Shown here: positions 1 through 8,994 of the stretch, piece after piece
Numbering within the stretch: position 1 is the first letter of the stretch
Layout of the letters: every line of letters starts with the position of its first letter
The notes under the pieces: model-generated
What the model was told of the DNA's origin: nothing
The model's database searches: none
What the model saw: the letters and a program-made list of their open reading frames with translations, nothing else
Assembly: GCA_016285575.1 (NCBI GenBank)
Contig: JAEEQX010000010.1
Location: 1-42,754, forward strand
Direction of reading: 5' to 3'
Source of the DNA: Lachnospiraceae bacterium
GTDB taxonomy: Bacteria > Bacillota > Clostridia > Lachnospirales > Lachnospiraceae
Length of the DNA: 42,754 nt
Translations under genes and position numbers: made by a program

Positions 1-1
1 A

Positions 2-2251
2 ATGAGCCATCATGAACCTTGTTTGAGACAGGGTGAGGAATACAAGTACTTAAGGGGTAAGGGCTCGATATACGGCGATGCGTGGAACTTTTTAACCAAT
101 GAAAAAGGTATCACGCGTTTCTGGGAAGACGGTCTTAAAAGAAGCGGCAGATTTGAAAATGTCATTACCGTCGGCATGCGAGGCGAAGCCGATACCGCGA
201 TAATGGGCAAGGAAGCCACGTTAAAAGACAATATCGATTTGCTTAGAAAAGTATTAAAGACTCAGAACAGACTGATAAAAGAAAACGTCAATGAAAACCT
301 CGATGAAGTTCCGAGGATGCTTGCACTCTACAAGGAAGTAGAGCCGTATTTTTATGGTGACGATAAAACCAAGGGTCTTATGGATGATCCTGAGCTTGAG
401 GGTGTTACATTGATGCTGTGCGATGATAACTTCGGTAATCTTCGTACCGTTCCCACTGCTCATATGCGTTCTCATAAGGGCGGCTACGGTATGTATTATC
501 ATTTTGATTATCACGGTCTTCCCATTTCATTCGAGTGGTTTAATACATCACATTTATCCAAGGTATGGGAGCAGATGACCACGGCATATGATTTTGGAAT
601 CAGGGATCTGTGGATAGTTAATGTCGGAGATATTTTCTCCAATGAATATCCGCTGTCGTTTTTCCTCGATCTTGCTTACGATTTTGATTATTGGGGAAGC
701 AGCAATTTTAAAGCTGCAAGGGAATATACGGACTCCTTCGTTAAGCGTAATTTCGAAGGAAGAATGACCCAATCCGACATAAAAAAATGCAGCGAACTGC
801 TCGAAGGATATACACGTATTACTTCCGCTCGAAGAACCGAGGCAATGAATGACAGAGTATATGCACCGTTTTCATATAATGAGACATTCGATACGCTTAA
901 GCAGTGCGAGAAGTTAATGGACTCTGCAAAAAAACTCTTGGACAAGTTATCAGGCAATACAAGATTTGCTTTTTATGAACTTGTATGGCTTCCTCTTAGC
1001 GCCAATTTGAATGTTCAGCGCATGTGGCTTTTGACCACCCTTAATCACGGTTTTGCAAAAGAAGGAAGTACATATGCGATTGCACTTGGCAAAAAAGTCA
1101 ACGAGTGCATCGACTATGACAGAGAGATTGTAAAAGAACTTCACACCATCGAGGGCGGAAAATGGTACGGAATGGGACTTTCCGAACATATCGGATTCAA
1201 TGCATGGTGTGAGGAAGGATGTCAGTATCCGGTTATTCATACATTCGAACCTGCCAACAAGGAAAGACTCATAGTGTCTGTCAAAGGAAGCAACTATTAT
1301 TCCGAAGGTATGTTTTGGACGGGACATGTTCCTGTTATGGATTCTTTCCTTAATCCCGAAGTTGACGAAGCAGAATTGTTACTAAGTACCGCAGGAAGCG
1401 TAGCGGCAAAATATAACATTGAGAATCCCAATTCATTTATCAGTGTATCCGAAGAATCGGGAATTGTTAGACCTTATACATTAAAAACATTAAAGATTAA
1501 GATTGACAGAAGTCAGTATCGCAAGGCAAAAAAAGTGCCTGAAATCTGCGTACATTCAGCCGATGGCAATATAGTGGTAAAAATACCCGTTAACACAATA
1601 TCGGATTTGGGTGTTGAGAAAAAGAAGCGAGGCATATTCTATTGGACGGGAAAAACTGTGGATATGAATGAGAAGGTAATAGATGTTCCTCTTCATCAAA
1701 GAACATGGCCCGGCAAGACAGAATGCATGGATTATATATCCATAGATGCTGTCAACTTTACGTCCAAGACGGATTCTTCAAAAGGAGCATTCAGAGTAAT
1801 CGAAGATTATTCCAGAGGAATGGATGCCGTAAAAGCATATCCGCAGAATGTTATTTTTTCACGTTCGAAAAAAGATGCTCCAAAGCTTACATACACAGTC
1901 AGAGTACCTGAAGAAGGAGACTACGAAGTGCTGCTTTACACCAATCCGAGTAATCCTTACTCAAGGGATAATGAGATCTTTTTCGGTATCAGCGTCAATG
2001 ACGGCAGTATGAGAAAGATTAATATGATTCATCCTTATTTCTCGGTGGGTGACGGTAATCCTTACTGGTCCATGGGTGTGCTTGAGAATACGAGAAAAGT
2101 ATCAGTCAATTTGAAGCTTAATGAGGGCATCAACGATATCAATATTTATGCACTTGATCCCAATTTTGTGCTTCAAAAAATAGTTATATCCGCGTGGGGT
2201 AATCCGCCGGCTGAATCATATCTCGGACCAAAAGAAACCTTTAGATATTAG
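2..2251 (+). CDS. GH115 xylan alpha-1,2-glucuronidase, 5'-truncated by the window edge
   Basis: Removes (methyl)glucuronic acid side chains from glucuronoxylan or its oligosaccharides, feeding the uronate pathway downstream. The visible 749 residues start at SHHEPCLR, which in GH115 enzymes is an internal motif (usually GTSHHEPM) roughly 300 residues into the protein, so the Met at base 2 is internal and the true start lies outside the window. Further family motifs are CDDNFGNLRTVP (about residue 140) and KGGYGMYYHFDYHG (about 160). The region from about residue 575 (DYISIDAVNF) to the end fits the beta-rich GH115 C-terminal domain. No signal peptide can be judged because the N-terminus is missing. 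It converges on the minus-strand uxaC operon. The family call is secure; the exact substrate is inferred from the neighbouring uronate genes. Confidence 0.9.
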   Translation: MSHHEPCLRQGEEYKYLRGKGSIYGDAWNFLTNEKGITRFWEDGLKRSGRFENVITVGMRGEADTAIMGKEATLKDNIDLLRKVLKTQNRLIKENVNENLDEVPRMLALYKEVEPYFYGDDKTKGLMDDPELEGVTLMLCDDNFGNLRTVPTAHMRSHKGGYGMYYHFDYHGLPISFEWFNTSHLSKVWEQMTTAYDFGIRDLWIVNVGDIFSNEYPLSFFLDLAYDFDYWGSSNFKAAREYTDSFVKRNFEGRMTQSDIKKCSELLEGYTRITSARRTEAMNDRVYAPFSYNETFDTLKQCEKLMDSAKKLLDKLSGNTRFAFYELVWLPLSANLNVQRMWLLTTLNHGFAKEGSTYAIALGKKVNECIDYDREIVKELHTIEGGKWYGMGLSEHIGFNAWCEEGCQYPVIHTFEPANKERLIVSVKGSNYYSEGMFWTGHVPVMDSFLNPEVDEAELLLSTAGSVAAKYNIENPNSFISVSEESGIVRPYTLKTLKIKIDRSQYRKAKKVPEICVHSADGNIVVKIPVNTISDLGVEKKKRGIFYWTGKTVDMNEKVIDVPLHQRTWPGKTECMDYISIDAVNFTSKTDSSKGAFRVIEDYSRGMDAVKAYPQNVIFSRSKKDAPKLTYTVRVPEEGDYEVLLYTNPSNPYSRDNEIFFGISVNDGSMRKINMIHPYFSVGDGNPYWSMGVLENTRKVSVNLKLNEGINDINIYALDPNFVLQKIVISAWGNPPAESYLGPKETFRY

Positions 2252-2353
2252 ATTATGGTTGTAATAGAAATTTTATGTATAGATACATAGAAAATGTAGA
2301 TATGGACAGACAGATATAATGATATATTGAAGTGTTGTTTGCCGTATCGTTTG

Positions 2354-3118
2354 CTACTCGCAAACCCAATCTATAAAGGCCAGGGTGTTATCGTCGATAT
2401 AGGCGTTAATGCCGATGCACAGATATACTTTTTCATCATCCGAAAAAGCATGAAAAGAATGTAATACGGCACTGTCGGAGACTTCGATTCCATAGGTTTT
2501 CAAACCCAGGGAATCGTCTTCGTCGGTGTCGTTTTTTGTATGATCGTAAGTGATAAGTTTTGATTCGTATTTTTCTTTTATCGAAGTATTATTATCTATG
2601 CTTTCCAAAAGCTGCATCTGTGCAAGACGATTATAGGTTTTCTCGTTGCATATAATACAATCGACTTCGCCCGATGCCGCGCTTGCTATGAGCTTGACGG
2701 ATGATTCGTAATCGCTGTCGCTTAAGAGCATGTCGGAAGAAAAATACATTCTTTCTTTTTTTGTATTCATCGTCTGGTAGAGAGGGAAAGAAGATATGAA
2801 TTCCTCATCCGTGCACGAGGGAATGGAGGTTCTGTTGACTATATACCCCTTGAATATAACGTCGGGTGCGAATAAAACCTGCTTGATGAATATAAAAGCA
2901 ATTACCGAAAAAACCAGCGCACCGATAATATAGAACTTAAAAAAATCCCAATAATACACCAATCTTTTTCCAAGCGGAAGAGATGATGCCTTCTTGAGAT
3001 TTTTCAATTTTTCCCTTCTGACGGGATGGTCGGATTTTTTACTCCCTTCAGTATTTGCTGCTTCGTTGCTTTTTATGGAATTATCCGTTATTTCATTGTT
3101 GATAGGAGTCGTATTCAT
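2354..3118 (-). CDS. Unknown single-pass membrane protein in the uxaC operon
   Basis: Not recognised as a known family. The protein is about 254 residues: a charged, Ser/Asn/Lys-rich cytoplasmic N-terminus (about 1-50), one hydrophobic segment (about 55-78, around FYIIGALVFSVIAFIFI), then a polar domain of about 170 residues probably outside the membrane. No catalytic motif is visible. The chosen ATG is at 3118 on the minus strand; a TTG at 3124 would overlap the uxaC stop but is a less likely start. No good Shine-Dalgarno is seen, so translation is probably coupled to uxaC. It is the last gene of yesL-uxaC-this gene, which links it to uronate use by context only. The C-terminal part (GINAYIDDNTLAFIDWVCE) looks structured rather than a random tail. 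Confidence 0.75.
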   Translation of the reverse strand: MNTTPINNEITDNSIKSNEAANTEGSKKSDHPVRREKLKNLKKASSLPLGKRLVYYWDFFKFYIIGALVFSVIAFIFIKQVLFAPDVIFKGYIVNRTSIPSCTDEEFISSFPLYQTMNTKKERMYFSSDMLLSDSDYESSVKLIASAASGEVDCIICNEKTYNRLAQMQLLESIDNNTSIKEKYESKLITYDHTKNDTDEDDSLGLKTYGIEVSDSAVLHSFHAFSDDEKVYLCIGINAYIDDNTLAFIDWVCE

Positions 3119-3120
3119 AA

Positions 3121-4521
3121 TCAAAAATTAAAATATGTAACTGCATTATTGTAAGAGATATCCTTAACTATTTTTGAGAGGATGTCGTAATCATCAGGGA
3201 ATTCTCCGCGTTCAACCATCTCTCCCAACAAGTTGCACAGTATCCTTCTGAAGTACTCATGTCTTGTATATGATACGAAGCTTCGAGAGTCCGTCAGCAT
3301 TCCGACAAATCCTGCGAGATTACCGTTACTTGCAAGAGATTTCAGATGACTGGTCATGCCAAGCTGATGATCGTTGAACCACCATGCGCTTCCGTGCTGA
3401 ATCTTATTGACGCATTTGCCGTCCTGAAAACATGCGCATATGGTATCGATAGCTTCATTGGCATTGGGATTAAGAGAGTATACTATTATTTTTCCGAGGG
3501 CGTTTTTGGTATTTAAGCAATCCAATAACCCGGCAAGAGAATCCTCACAGGCAATTCTTGAGATTGCATCATAACCTGTATTGGGGCCGATTTTTTCATA
3601 CATCTTAGTATTGTTATCTCTCTTACAGCCGTAGTGAAGCTGACTCACCCATCCGAGTCTTTTGTACTCTTCATGGAGTTTAACGAGAAATGTCTTTTGG
3701 AATATATCGCACTCCACGGGATTGGGCAGCTCGCCCTTTATCCTTTTTTCAAATATTTCATTTGCTTTTTCTTCGTTACAATCCGAAAAAGGTATGTACC
3801 ATATACCGTGATCCGCGAGCCTGCATCCCATAGAATCAAAGAATGCGATTCTTGATTTTAATGCATCGATAAGCGAATCAAAAGAGTCGATCTTAATTTT
3901 GCTTACATTTTCAAGCCTGGTTATGTACTCAAGGTAAGCCTCTTTTTCTATATTCATCGCGTTGTCAGGTCTGAAAGCAGGCAGCACCTTGCATGAAAAA
4001 GAAGAGTCCTCTTTTATAATGTCATGATACTCGAGAGAATCAACGGGATCGTCAGTCGTACACAATACTTTTACGTTGGACATGTTGATGATATCCTTGG
4101 CTTTAAAATGCCCTGATTGTATAACCTTATTGCATGTATCCCACAGATGTTCGGTGCATTCTTTTGTCACATGGCCTTCGAATCCGAAGTACTTTTTTAA
4201 CTCCATGTGACTCCAGTGATACAGAGGGTTACCGATTGCATAAGTGAGTGCTTCTATCCACTTGATGAACTTATCCTTGTCGGATGCGTCTCCCGTTATG
4301 TAATATTCGTCTATACCTGCGGCACGCATGAATCGCCATTTGTAATGATCGCCGCCGAGCCAGAGTTCAGTGATGTTTTTAAACTCTTTGTTTTCAGCGA
4401 TCTCTTTGGCATCGATATGACAGTGGTAGTCAATTATCGGCAGATCTTTTGCACATTCGTGAAAGAGACGAATTGCCACATCATTATTCAGTAAGAAATT
4501 ATCATCCATAAAATTTTTCAT
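3121..4521 (-). CDS. uxaC: Uronate (glucuronate) isomerase
   Basis: Isomerises D-glucuronate to D-fructuronate (and galacturonate to tagaturonate), the first intracellular step of uronate catabolism. At 466 residues it matches family length. The N-terminal DYHCHIDAKEIAENKEF block places the amidohydrolase-type HxH pair at His33 and His35, followed by LWLGGDHYKWRFMRAAGI, a characteristic uronate-isomerase segment. Other typical parts are LHYGCKRDNN in the middle and the C-terminal LTDSRSFVSYTRHEYFRRIL. Its start overlaps the stop of the upstream yesL-like gene by four bases (ATGA on the minus strand), so the two are translationally coupled. Together with UxuB, UxuA and the aldolase-kinase fusion on the plus strand it completes the glucuronate pathway. 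Confidence 0.97.
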   Translation of the reverse strand: MKNFMDDNFLLNNDVAIRLFHECAKDLPIIDYHCHIDAKEIAENKEFKNITELWLGGDHYKWRFMRAAGIDEYYITGDASDKDKFIKWIEALTYAIGNPLYHWSHMELKKYFGFEGHVTKECTEHLWDTCNKVIQSGHFKAKDIINMSNVKVLCTTDDPVDSLEYHDIIKEDSSFSCKVLPAFRPDNAMNIEKEAYLEYITRLENVSKIKIDSFDSLIDALKSRIAFFDSMGCRLADHGIWYIPFSDCNEEKANEIFEKRIKGELPNPVECDIFQKTFLVKLHEEYKRLGWVSQLHYGCKRDNNTKMYEKIGPNTGYDAISRIACEDSLAGLLDCLNTKNALGKIIVYSLNPNANEAIDTICACFQDGKCVNKIQHGSAWWFNDHQLGMTSHLKSLASNGNLAGFVGMLTDSRSFVSYTRHEYFRRILCNLLGEMVERGEFPDDYDILSKIVKDISYNNAVTYFNF

Positions 4522-5201
4522 ACTTTTTCAGCCTCGCTTGTTTCACTGTCGCCTGTTTCGTTCGAATTCCCCTCATTTTTGAGCGCAATCGACTCGTACT
4601 TCTTGAGGATTGGTTCTATCAAGAATGTATCAAGCAGGCATTTAAATCCGGGCATTACCAACAAAAGCGGCGCAAATAAAAATGTATTGTAAGACCAGTA
4701 CAGCACTATGGCGCAGGCAGCCCAAAAGACTATAAGGCCGAGCGAATTGCCAAGATGCATGAGTGTGATTACGATAGGGTAAGTAAGTGCATGGACAGTC
4801 GTCATTGTATATCTTGAGAGCCATGAAAACGCGTGAGTTATCGTGCAGAGATATACGAGAATCAGTATGTAAAAGAACCAGCGAAGCCCAAGATTGAATT
4901 CTCCCTCTCTGTGATAATAAAACCAGGTTGCCACAGCAAACGCGGCTCCGACAATCAGATACACTACAGTCATTATTGTTGCCTGTACGAAGTTTTGCTT
5001 GAACGATTTGAAAAAGTCTCTCGTTGCACGGTCTTCATTCTTTCTGACACTCTTAACCATGCTGTAATACGCCGCGCATGAAGATGCGCCGATAGTGACG
5101 ATGGGGATGGAGCATACTATCCACAGGACACTAATCCATACCACATTCCAAAACTTTTCGAGAAACTTATATATTTTTCCGTTGTAATTGAATATACCCA
5201 T
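4518..5201 (-). CDS. yesL: YesL-like (DUF624) integral membrane protein
   Basis: A 227-residue membrane protein of the YesL/DUF624 family, found next to LplABC-type sugar importers in Firmicutes; its biochemical role is not established. The start MGIFNYNGKIYKFLEKFWNV and the first helix WISVLWIVCSIPIVTIGAS are typical, followed by the conserved AAYYSMVKSVRKNEDRATRDF region. About five hydrophobic segments are visible, with a short charged Ser/Glu-rich C-terminus. A good Shine-Dalgarno (AGGCGG on the minus strand) lies 5 to 10 bases before ATG 5201, which supports this start. It is the first gene of the minus-strand operon with uxaC and shares a divergent intergenic region with the acetylesterase gene. 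Confidence 0.88.
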   Translation of the reverse strand: MGIFNYNGKIYKFLEKFWNVVWISVLWIVCSIPIVTIGASSCAAYYSMVKSVRKNEDRATRDFFKSFKQNFVQATIMTVVYLIVGAAFAVATWFYYHREGEFNLGLRWFFYILILVYLCTITHAFSWLSRYTMTTVHALTYPIVITLMHLGNSLGLIVFWAACAIVLYWSYNTFLFAPLLLVMPGFKCLLDTFLIEPILKKYESIALKNEGNSNETGDSETSEAEKV

Positions 5202-5269
5202 AAAACCGCCTGATTACAGTCATTCACAAAAAAAAGTGGACAAAAATTTTAATTGTTAGTAGAATATCT

Positions 5270-5292
5270 TTGTACTGAAATACAAGTATACT
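5270..5292. promoter_or_regulatory. Candidate GntR-type operator in the divergent yesL/esterase region
   Basis: TTGTA and TACAA arms separated by 6 bases form a dyad at 5270-5285. Read on the minus strand from 5292, the sequence begins TATACTTGTAT, the same 11 bases found in front of the importer genes at 7909-7919. The shared motif between two divergently arranged transcription units of the same pathway suggests a common regulator, most simply the GntR protein at 6982. This is inference from sequence similarity; no binding is shown. Confidence 0.45.
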
Positions 5293-5327
5293 ACATATTT
5301 TTTGTTTTGAAAAGAGAGTAGACTGTG

Positions 5328-6980
5328 ATGAAACTATCCAATATATACAGTGACAAAATGATTATCCAGCAAAACAGAAAGAACCTTATTGAGGGATATT
5401 CATCGGCAAACAATACCATCAATTTATGTTTTGATGAGTGCGTATATGAGAGCGCGTGCGACGCAGAAGGGTTCTTTTCGATAGAGCTTGAACCCATGAC
5501 ACCCGGCGGACCGCATACGATTAAGATATCCGATAATACGGACAGCATAATTATTAATGATGTGTATGTCGGAGATGTATTTTTATTGGCAGGGCAGTCC
5601 AATATGGAACTTCCTGTAAACAGAACCCTGGACTTATACAGAAAAGAAGTTGAGGGCATTAATTATCCGCTTATCAGGATGTTTCAGCTTCCCAAGGAAC
5701 CCAAGTTTGGCGAACCTGACACAATGCTTGAGACAGGTGAATGGGTTGACGCCAACGAGAAAGATGTGATGGGATTCTCGGCGCTCGGTTTTTATTTTGC
5801 CCGTATGAAATTCGATAATGACAGTATTCCCGTCGGATTGGTACATGCAGCCGTCGGAGGAACCCATATCGAAGCTTTTATGAGTGAGGAAGGGCTCCTT
5901 AAATGTGCGGATTCCCTTGTTGATACCGCAAAAAAAGAGGGCAGGGAAGTTAAGTGTGTATGCTTAGGTAAAAATGATTCCTGTAAAGTCTGCTATAAGG
6001 AAACGATAGAGAGAAACAAGAACGAGGCATATGTTCTTGAGACCATAAAAAATGATGCCGATAATGCACAAGCCTGGGGCAGAAAAAATGATGCGGATGA
6101 TATAGGCTTAAGCGAAAAATGGTACGATTACGAGTGGAGCGATGAAGAAAAGAAGGATGCTTTGAGTATCAGAGTACCCGAATCATGGCTTAACAATTCG
6201 CTGAAGGATCGTATCGGTACGGTATGGGTTCAAAGAAGCGTAGATGTACCCGAGAGTTTTTGCAACCGTGAAGTAGAGCTCAGACTCGGAACGATAGTTG
6301 ATGCGGATACAACTTACGTTAACGGTATCGAAGTCGGAAGAACCGAGTATTTTTACCCTCCGAGAAGATACAAATTAAAAGCAGGGATTTTAAAACCCGG
6401 TAAAAACATCATCACTGTGAGAGTGATTATTAACAATAATGTCGGCGAATTCAAAGAAGACATGCCTTATTGCATCAAGGCGGATGAAAAAGAGATTCCT
6501 CTTGACGGCATATGGAGTGCGAGACCGACAACAATCGAAAAGCCCATGGGAGATGCAACATTCTTCACATGGCAGCCGACCGCGTTGTACAATAAAATGA
6601 TTTATCCCATAAGAAACATTGCTTTTGATGCAGTTTTTTACTATCAGGGAGAGTCCAATACGTTTAATCCCGATGATTACGAATATCTGACAATCGATAT
6701 GGTCAGAGAATGGCGTGAGCTTTTTAAAGACGACGTGATGTTCATGTTTGCAAGACTTCCCTACTTCAGGGGAGAAGCCTGGGAAAAGCCATCGGATGCA
6801 TGGGACCGCCTTCGTGATGCACAGCTTCGAGCCTGCGAGAAGATCGAGAACTCTGTATTGGTTGAACTCTACGACCTGGGACAGTATAATGAGATACATA
6901 TGCAGAATAAAAAAGAGGTAGCAAAAAGATTTTACGGGGAATATATAAAAGTCAGAAATACTAGCGAAAGAGGTAAATAA
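5328..6980 (+). CDS. SGNH acetylesterase (sialate O-acetylesterase / CE6-like)
   Basis: Probably removes acetyl groups from decorated sugars; in this setting acetylated xylo-oligosaccharides are the likely substrate. The 550-residue protein has the SASA-type core: FLLAGQSNMELPVNR with the nucleophile Ser91, then YYQGESNT near residue 443, and the C-terminal YDLGQYNEIH with Asp516 and His524 as likely triad members. The core is split by a beta-sandwich insertion (about residues 270-410, containing WVQRSVDVPE and YVNGIEVGRTEYF), as in sialate O-acetylesterases. No signal peptide is seen, so it probably acts in the cytoplasm on imported oligosaccharides. ATG 5328 is preferred over GTG 5325, both after an AAAAGAGAG ribosome site. 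It ends two bases before the GntR gene, forming an operon with it. Confidence 0.88.
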   Translation: MKLSNIYSDKMIIQQNRKNLIEGYSSANNTINLCFDECVYESACDAEGFFSIELEPMTPGGPHTIKISDNTDSIIINDVYVGDVFLLAGQSNMELPVNRTLDLYRKEVEGINYPLIRMFQLPKEPKFGEPDTMLETGEWVDANEKDVMGFSALGFYFARMKFDNDSIPVGLVHAAVGGTHIEAFMSEEGLLKCADSLVDTAKKEGREVKCVCLGKNDSCKVCYKETIERNKNEAYVLETIKNDADNAQAWGRKNDADDIGLSEKWYDYEWSDEEKKDALSIRVPESWLNNSLKDRIGTVWVQRSVDVPESFCNREVELRLGTIVDADTTYVNGIEVGRTEYFYPPRRYKLKAGILKPGKNIITVRVIINNNVGEFKEDMPYCIKADEKEIPLDGIWSARPTTIEKPMGDATFFTWQPTALYNKMIYPIRNIAFDAVFYYQGESNTFNPDDYEYLTIDMVREWRELFKDDVMFMFARLPYFRGEAWEKPSDAWDRLRDAQLRACEKIENSVLVELYDLGQYNEIHMQNKKEVAKRFYGEYIKVRNTSERGK

Positions 6981-6981
6981 C

Positions 6982-7659
6982 ATGATTAAAGTAGAAAAAC
7001 TTGCAGGCGAGTCCACGAGAGAATACGCTTCAAGATTTCTTACTACCAATATCGTATCGCTCGAGTTAAAACCCGGGCAGTTTCTAAGCGAGACCGAATT
7101 GGCCAACGAGATAGGAGTCAGCAGAACCCCGCTTCGTGAGGCTCTGATCGATCTTAACAGATCGAATGTTATCGAGACCTATCCTCAGAGAGGAAGCATG
7201 GTTGCGTTAATCGATCCCGACCTTGTCGAAGAGTCGAGATTCATAAGAGAAGTGCTCGATGTGTCGGTGGTCGAGATAGCTTGCGAGATAGCAACTCCCG
7301 AAGACATAATGAATCTGGAAGCCAATGTTAAGCTTCAGGAATTCTATCTGGAGAATTACGTAACGGATAAGATATTCGAGCTGGACAACGAATTTCACAA
7401 GATGATCTATGTTATCGCGCACAAGGAGAGAACATACACGATGAAAGCCGGAATGATGATTCATTACGACAGAATGCGTGCATTATCTCTTATTACTGTA
7501 AAAGATACCAAGATTGTTAACGATCACAGACTGATATTCGAAGCCATCAAAAATAAGGACAAGGAAGAAGCCAAGAGACTGGTCAAGAAGCATCTTTCGA
7601 GATACGACATAGACAAAGAAGAGATAAAAAAGGCATATCCCGAGTATTATAAGAATTAA
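6982..7659 (+). CDS. GntR-family (FadR/FCD subfamily) transcriptional regulator
   Basis: A 225-residue DNA-binding regulator, probably sensing a uronate-pathway intermediate. The winged helix-turn-helix is at about residues 10-75, with the hallmark ANEIGVSRTPLREALIDLN recognition region and the wing YPQRGSMVALID. The rest (about 80-215) is an all-helical FCD ligand domain with the conserved segment ELDNEFHKMIY and the late DHRLIFEAI, which supplies metal-binding histidines in this family. It follows the esterase directly and is closed by a strong terminator at 7754. Its likely targets are the dyads at 5270 and 7913, with degenerate half-sites before the aldolase-kinase gene. Functionally it resembles UxuR/KdgR-like uronate regulators, but which ligand it uses cannot be read from the sequence. 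Confidence 0.93.
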   Translation: MIKVEKLAGESTREYASRFLTTNIVSLELKPGQFLSETELANEIGVSRTPLREALIDLNRSNVIETYPQRGSMVALIDPDLVEESRFIREVLDVSVVEIACEIATPEDIMNLEANVKLQEFYLENYVTDKIFELDNEFHKMIYVIAHKERTYTMKAGMMIHYDRMRALSLITVKDTKIVNDHRLIFEAIKNKDKEEAKRLVKKHLSRYDIDKEEIKKAYPEYYKN

Positions 7660-7753
7660 ATATCCAGAACTGATATAAATACATTTGCAGATTACATACA
7701 CTTTTACTGATTGCAAACACATTGCAGAGTTTAAAGGCATATACAGAATTATA

Positions 7754-7786
7754 AAAGATCCGGTGCGAGAGCATCGGATCTTTTTT
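7754..7786 (+). terminator. Rho-independent terminator after the GntR gene
   Basis: A 10-bp stem, GATCCGGTGC paired with GCATCGGATC (one G-T pair), closes a GAGA loop and is followed by six T residues. It ends the esterase-gntR transcript. Confidence 0.9.
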
Positions 7787-7908
7787 GTCATTGTTTTGTC
7801 AACGAAGCCAATTCGGTTTACATAATCCAATATTTTGTTAGTATTACATAAAAAATAAAAGCAAAAATGTTGATTTTGCTAATAGAAATTCACAAAAAAA
7901 TAACATAA

Positions 7909-7924
7909 TATACTTGTATACAAG
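7909..7924. promoter_or_regulatory. Perfect 12-bp palindromic operator upstream of the importer operon
   Basis: CTTGTATACAAG at 7913-7924 is a perfect palindrome of the form bound by FCD-type GntR regulators. It overlaps a TATACT element at 7909-7914 that could serve as a -10 box, although no convincing -35 box sits 16 to 18 bases upstream. It lies about 50 bases before lplB, the expected position for repression of the transporter and downstream genes. Binding by the adjacent GntR protein is inferred. Confidence 0.6.
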
Positions 7925-7975
7925 AATGTCAGGCTACAAGAATGGTAAAATTCTATGTCGATTTTGGAGGGTAAA

Positions 7976-8983
7976 ATGAGTATCAATTCTTCTGAAAACA
8001 ACACCGAAGAAAAAGCTAAAGAAGAAAAAGCAACAGAGCAAAAGCCTAAAAAAAATATCAATGCTTCAGCATGGATGAAGGATATGGGAAAACACCTTAG
8101 AAAGAATTGGGTTATCTATACATTCCTTATCATCCCGGTTGCTTATTACATAGTATTTCGTTACCTGCCCATGTTTGGTAACATTATCGCTTTTCGTAAG
8201 TATGTAGCCGGCGGCAATATCTTCGGAGAACAATGGTCAGGCTTTAAATACTTCAAACAGTTTCTTGGAGATCCCGCTTTTAGAAAGGCCTTCAGAAATA
8301 CCCTTATATTAAATTTTTCATATTTAGTCGTAAGATTTCCGCTAACACTTATTTTTGCATTACTTTTAAATGAAATCAAGTGGATCCCCTGGAAAAAATT
8401 CGTTCAGACGGTTTCCTATCTGCCTCACTTCATATCGATGGTAATTGTTGCAGGTATGATTAAGGAACTCTTATCCACCAGCGGACCGATCAACTCATTG
8501 TTGGTTGAATTAGGACAAAAGGCAGTTGAGTTTATAGCACTGCCGCAATGGTTCCCGACCATATTCGTAGCCAGCGGTATATGGCAGGGACTCGGTTGGG
8601 GAAGCATCCTATACCTGGCGGCGATAGCAGGTATCAATCCTGAGCTTTACGAGGCGGCCAAGGTTGACGGAGCATCACATTTCCAGCAGGTACTGCATGT
8701 TACAATCCCCTGCATCCTGCCTACGATTACTACACTGCTTATTCTTGACATTGGCGGAATGGTCGGATCGGGCGGAGCGTTTGAGAAGGTATTCCTTCTT
8801 TACAACCCCATGACATACGAAACATCGGATATCGTATCCACCTATGTATATCGAATGGGTGTTAATTCCGGTAACTACAGTTACGCGACGGCGGTAGGTC
8901 TCTTTGAAGGATTGCTTAACTTGATCCTATTGACCGCAGCTAACTTCTCATCCAAGAAAATATCAGGCGAATCGCTTTGGTAA
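7976..8983 (+). CDS. lplB: Sugar ABC importer permease, LplB type
   Basis: One of two membrane subunits of a CUT1-type oligosaccharide importer, probably for aldouronates given the context. The protein is 335 residues: a charged, Glu/Lys-rich cytoplasmic N-terminus of about 45 residues, then FLIIPVAYYIVFRYLPMFGN and about six membrane helices. The permease EAA loop is EAAKVDGASHFQQVLHVTIP, which contacts the ATPase. ATG 7976 is chosen because GGAGG at 7966-7970 sits at correct spacing; the earlier ATG at 7955 would place that site inside the gene. No ATP-binding subunit is encoded nearby, as is common for LplABC systems that borrow a shared MsmK-like ATPase. Confidence 0.93.
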   Translation: MSINSSENNTEEKAKEEKATEQKPKKNINASAWMKDMGKHLRKNWVIYTFLIIPVAYYIVFRYLPMFGNIIAFRKYVAGGNIFGEQWSGFKYFKQFLGDPAFRKAFRNTLILNFSYLVVRFPLTLIFALLLNEIKWIPWKKFVQTVSYLPHFISMVIVAGMIKELLSTSGPINSLLVELGQKAVEFIALPQWFPTIFVASGIWQGLGWGSILYLAAIAGINPELYEAAKVDGASHFQQVLHVTIPCILPTITTLLILDIGGMVGSGGAFEKVFLLYNPMTYETSDIVSTYVYRMGVNSGNYSYATAVGLFEGLLNLILLTAANFSSKKISGESLW

Positions 8984-8994
8984 GGAGATAGAAA

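Noticed and set aside
2275..2288. Palindrome ATGTAT-AG-ATACAT between the GH115 and unknown membrane protein genes
   Set aside because: It lies in an AT-rich convergent gap with no promoter facing either gene and no T run, so neither operator nor terminator can be supported.
2349..2365. GTTTGC/GCAAAC hairpin over the stop codon of the unknown membrane protein gene
   Set aside because: Only six base pairs and no following T run on the minus strand; too weak to call a terminator.
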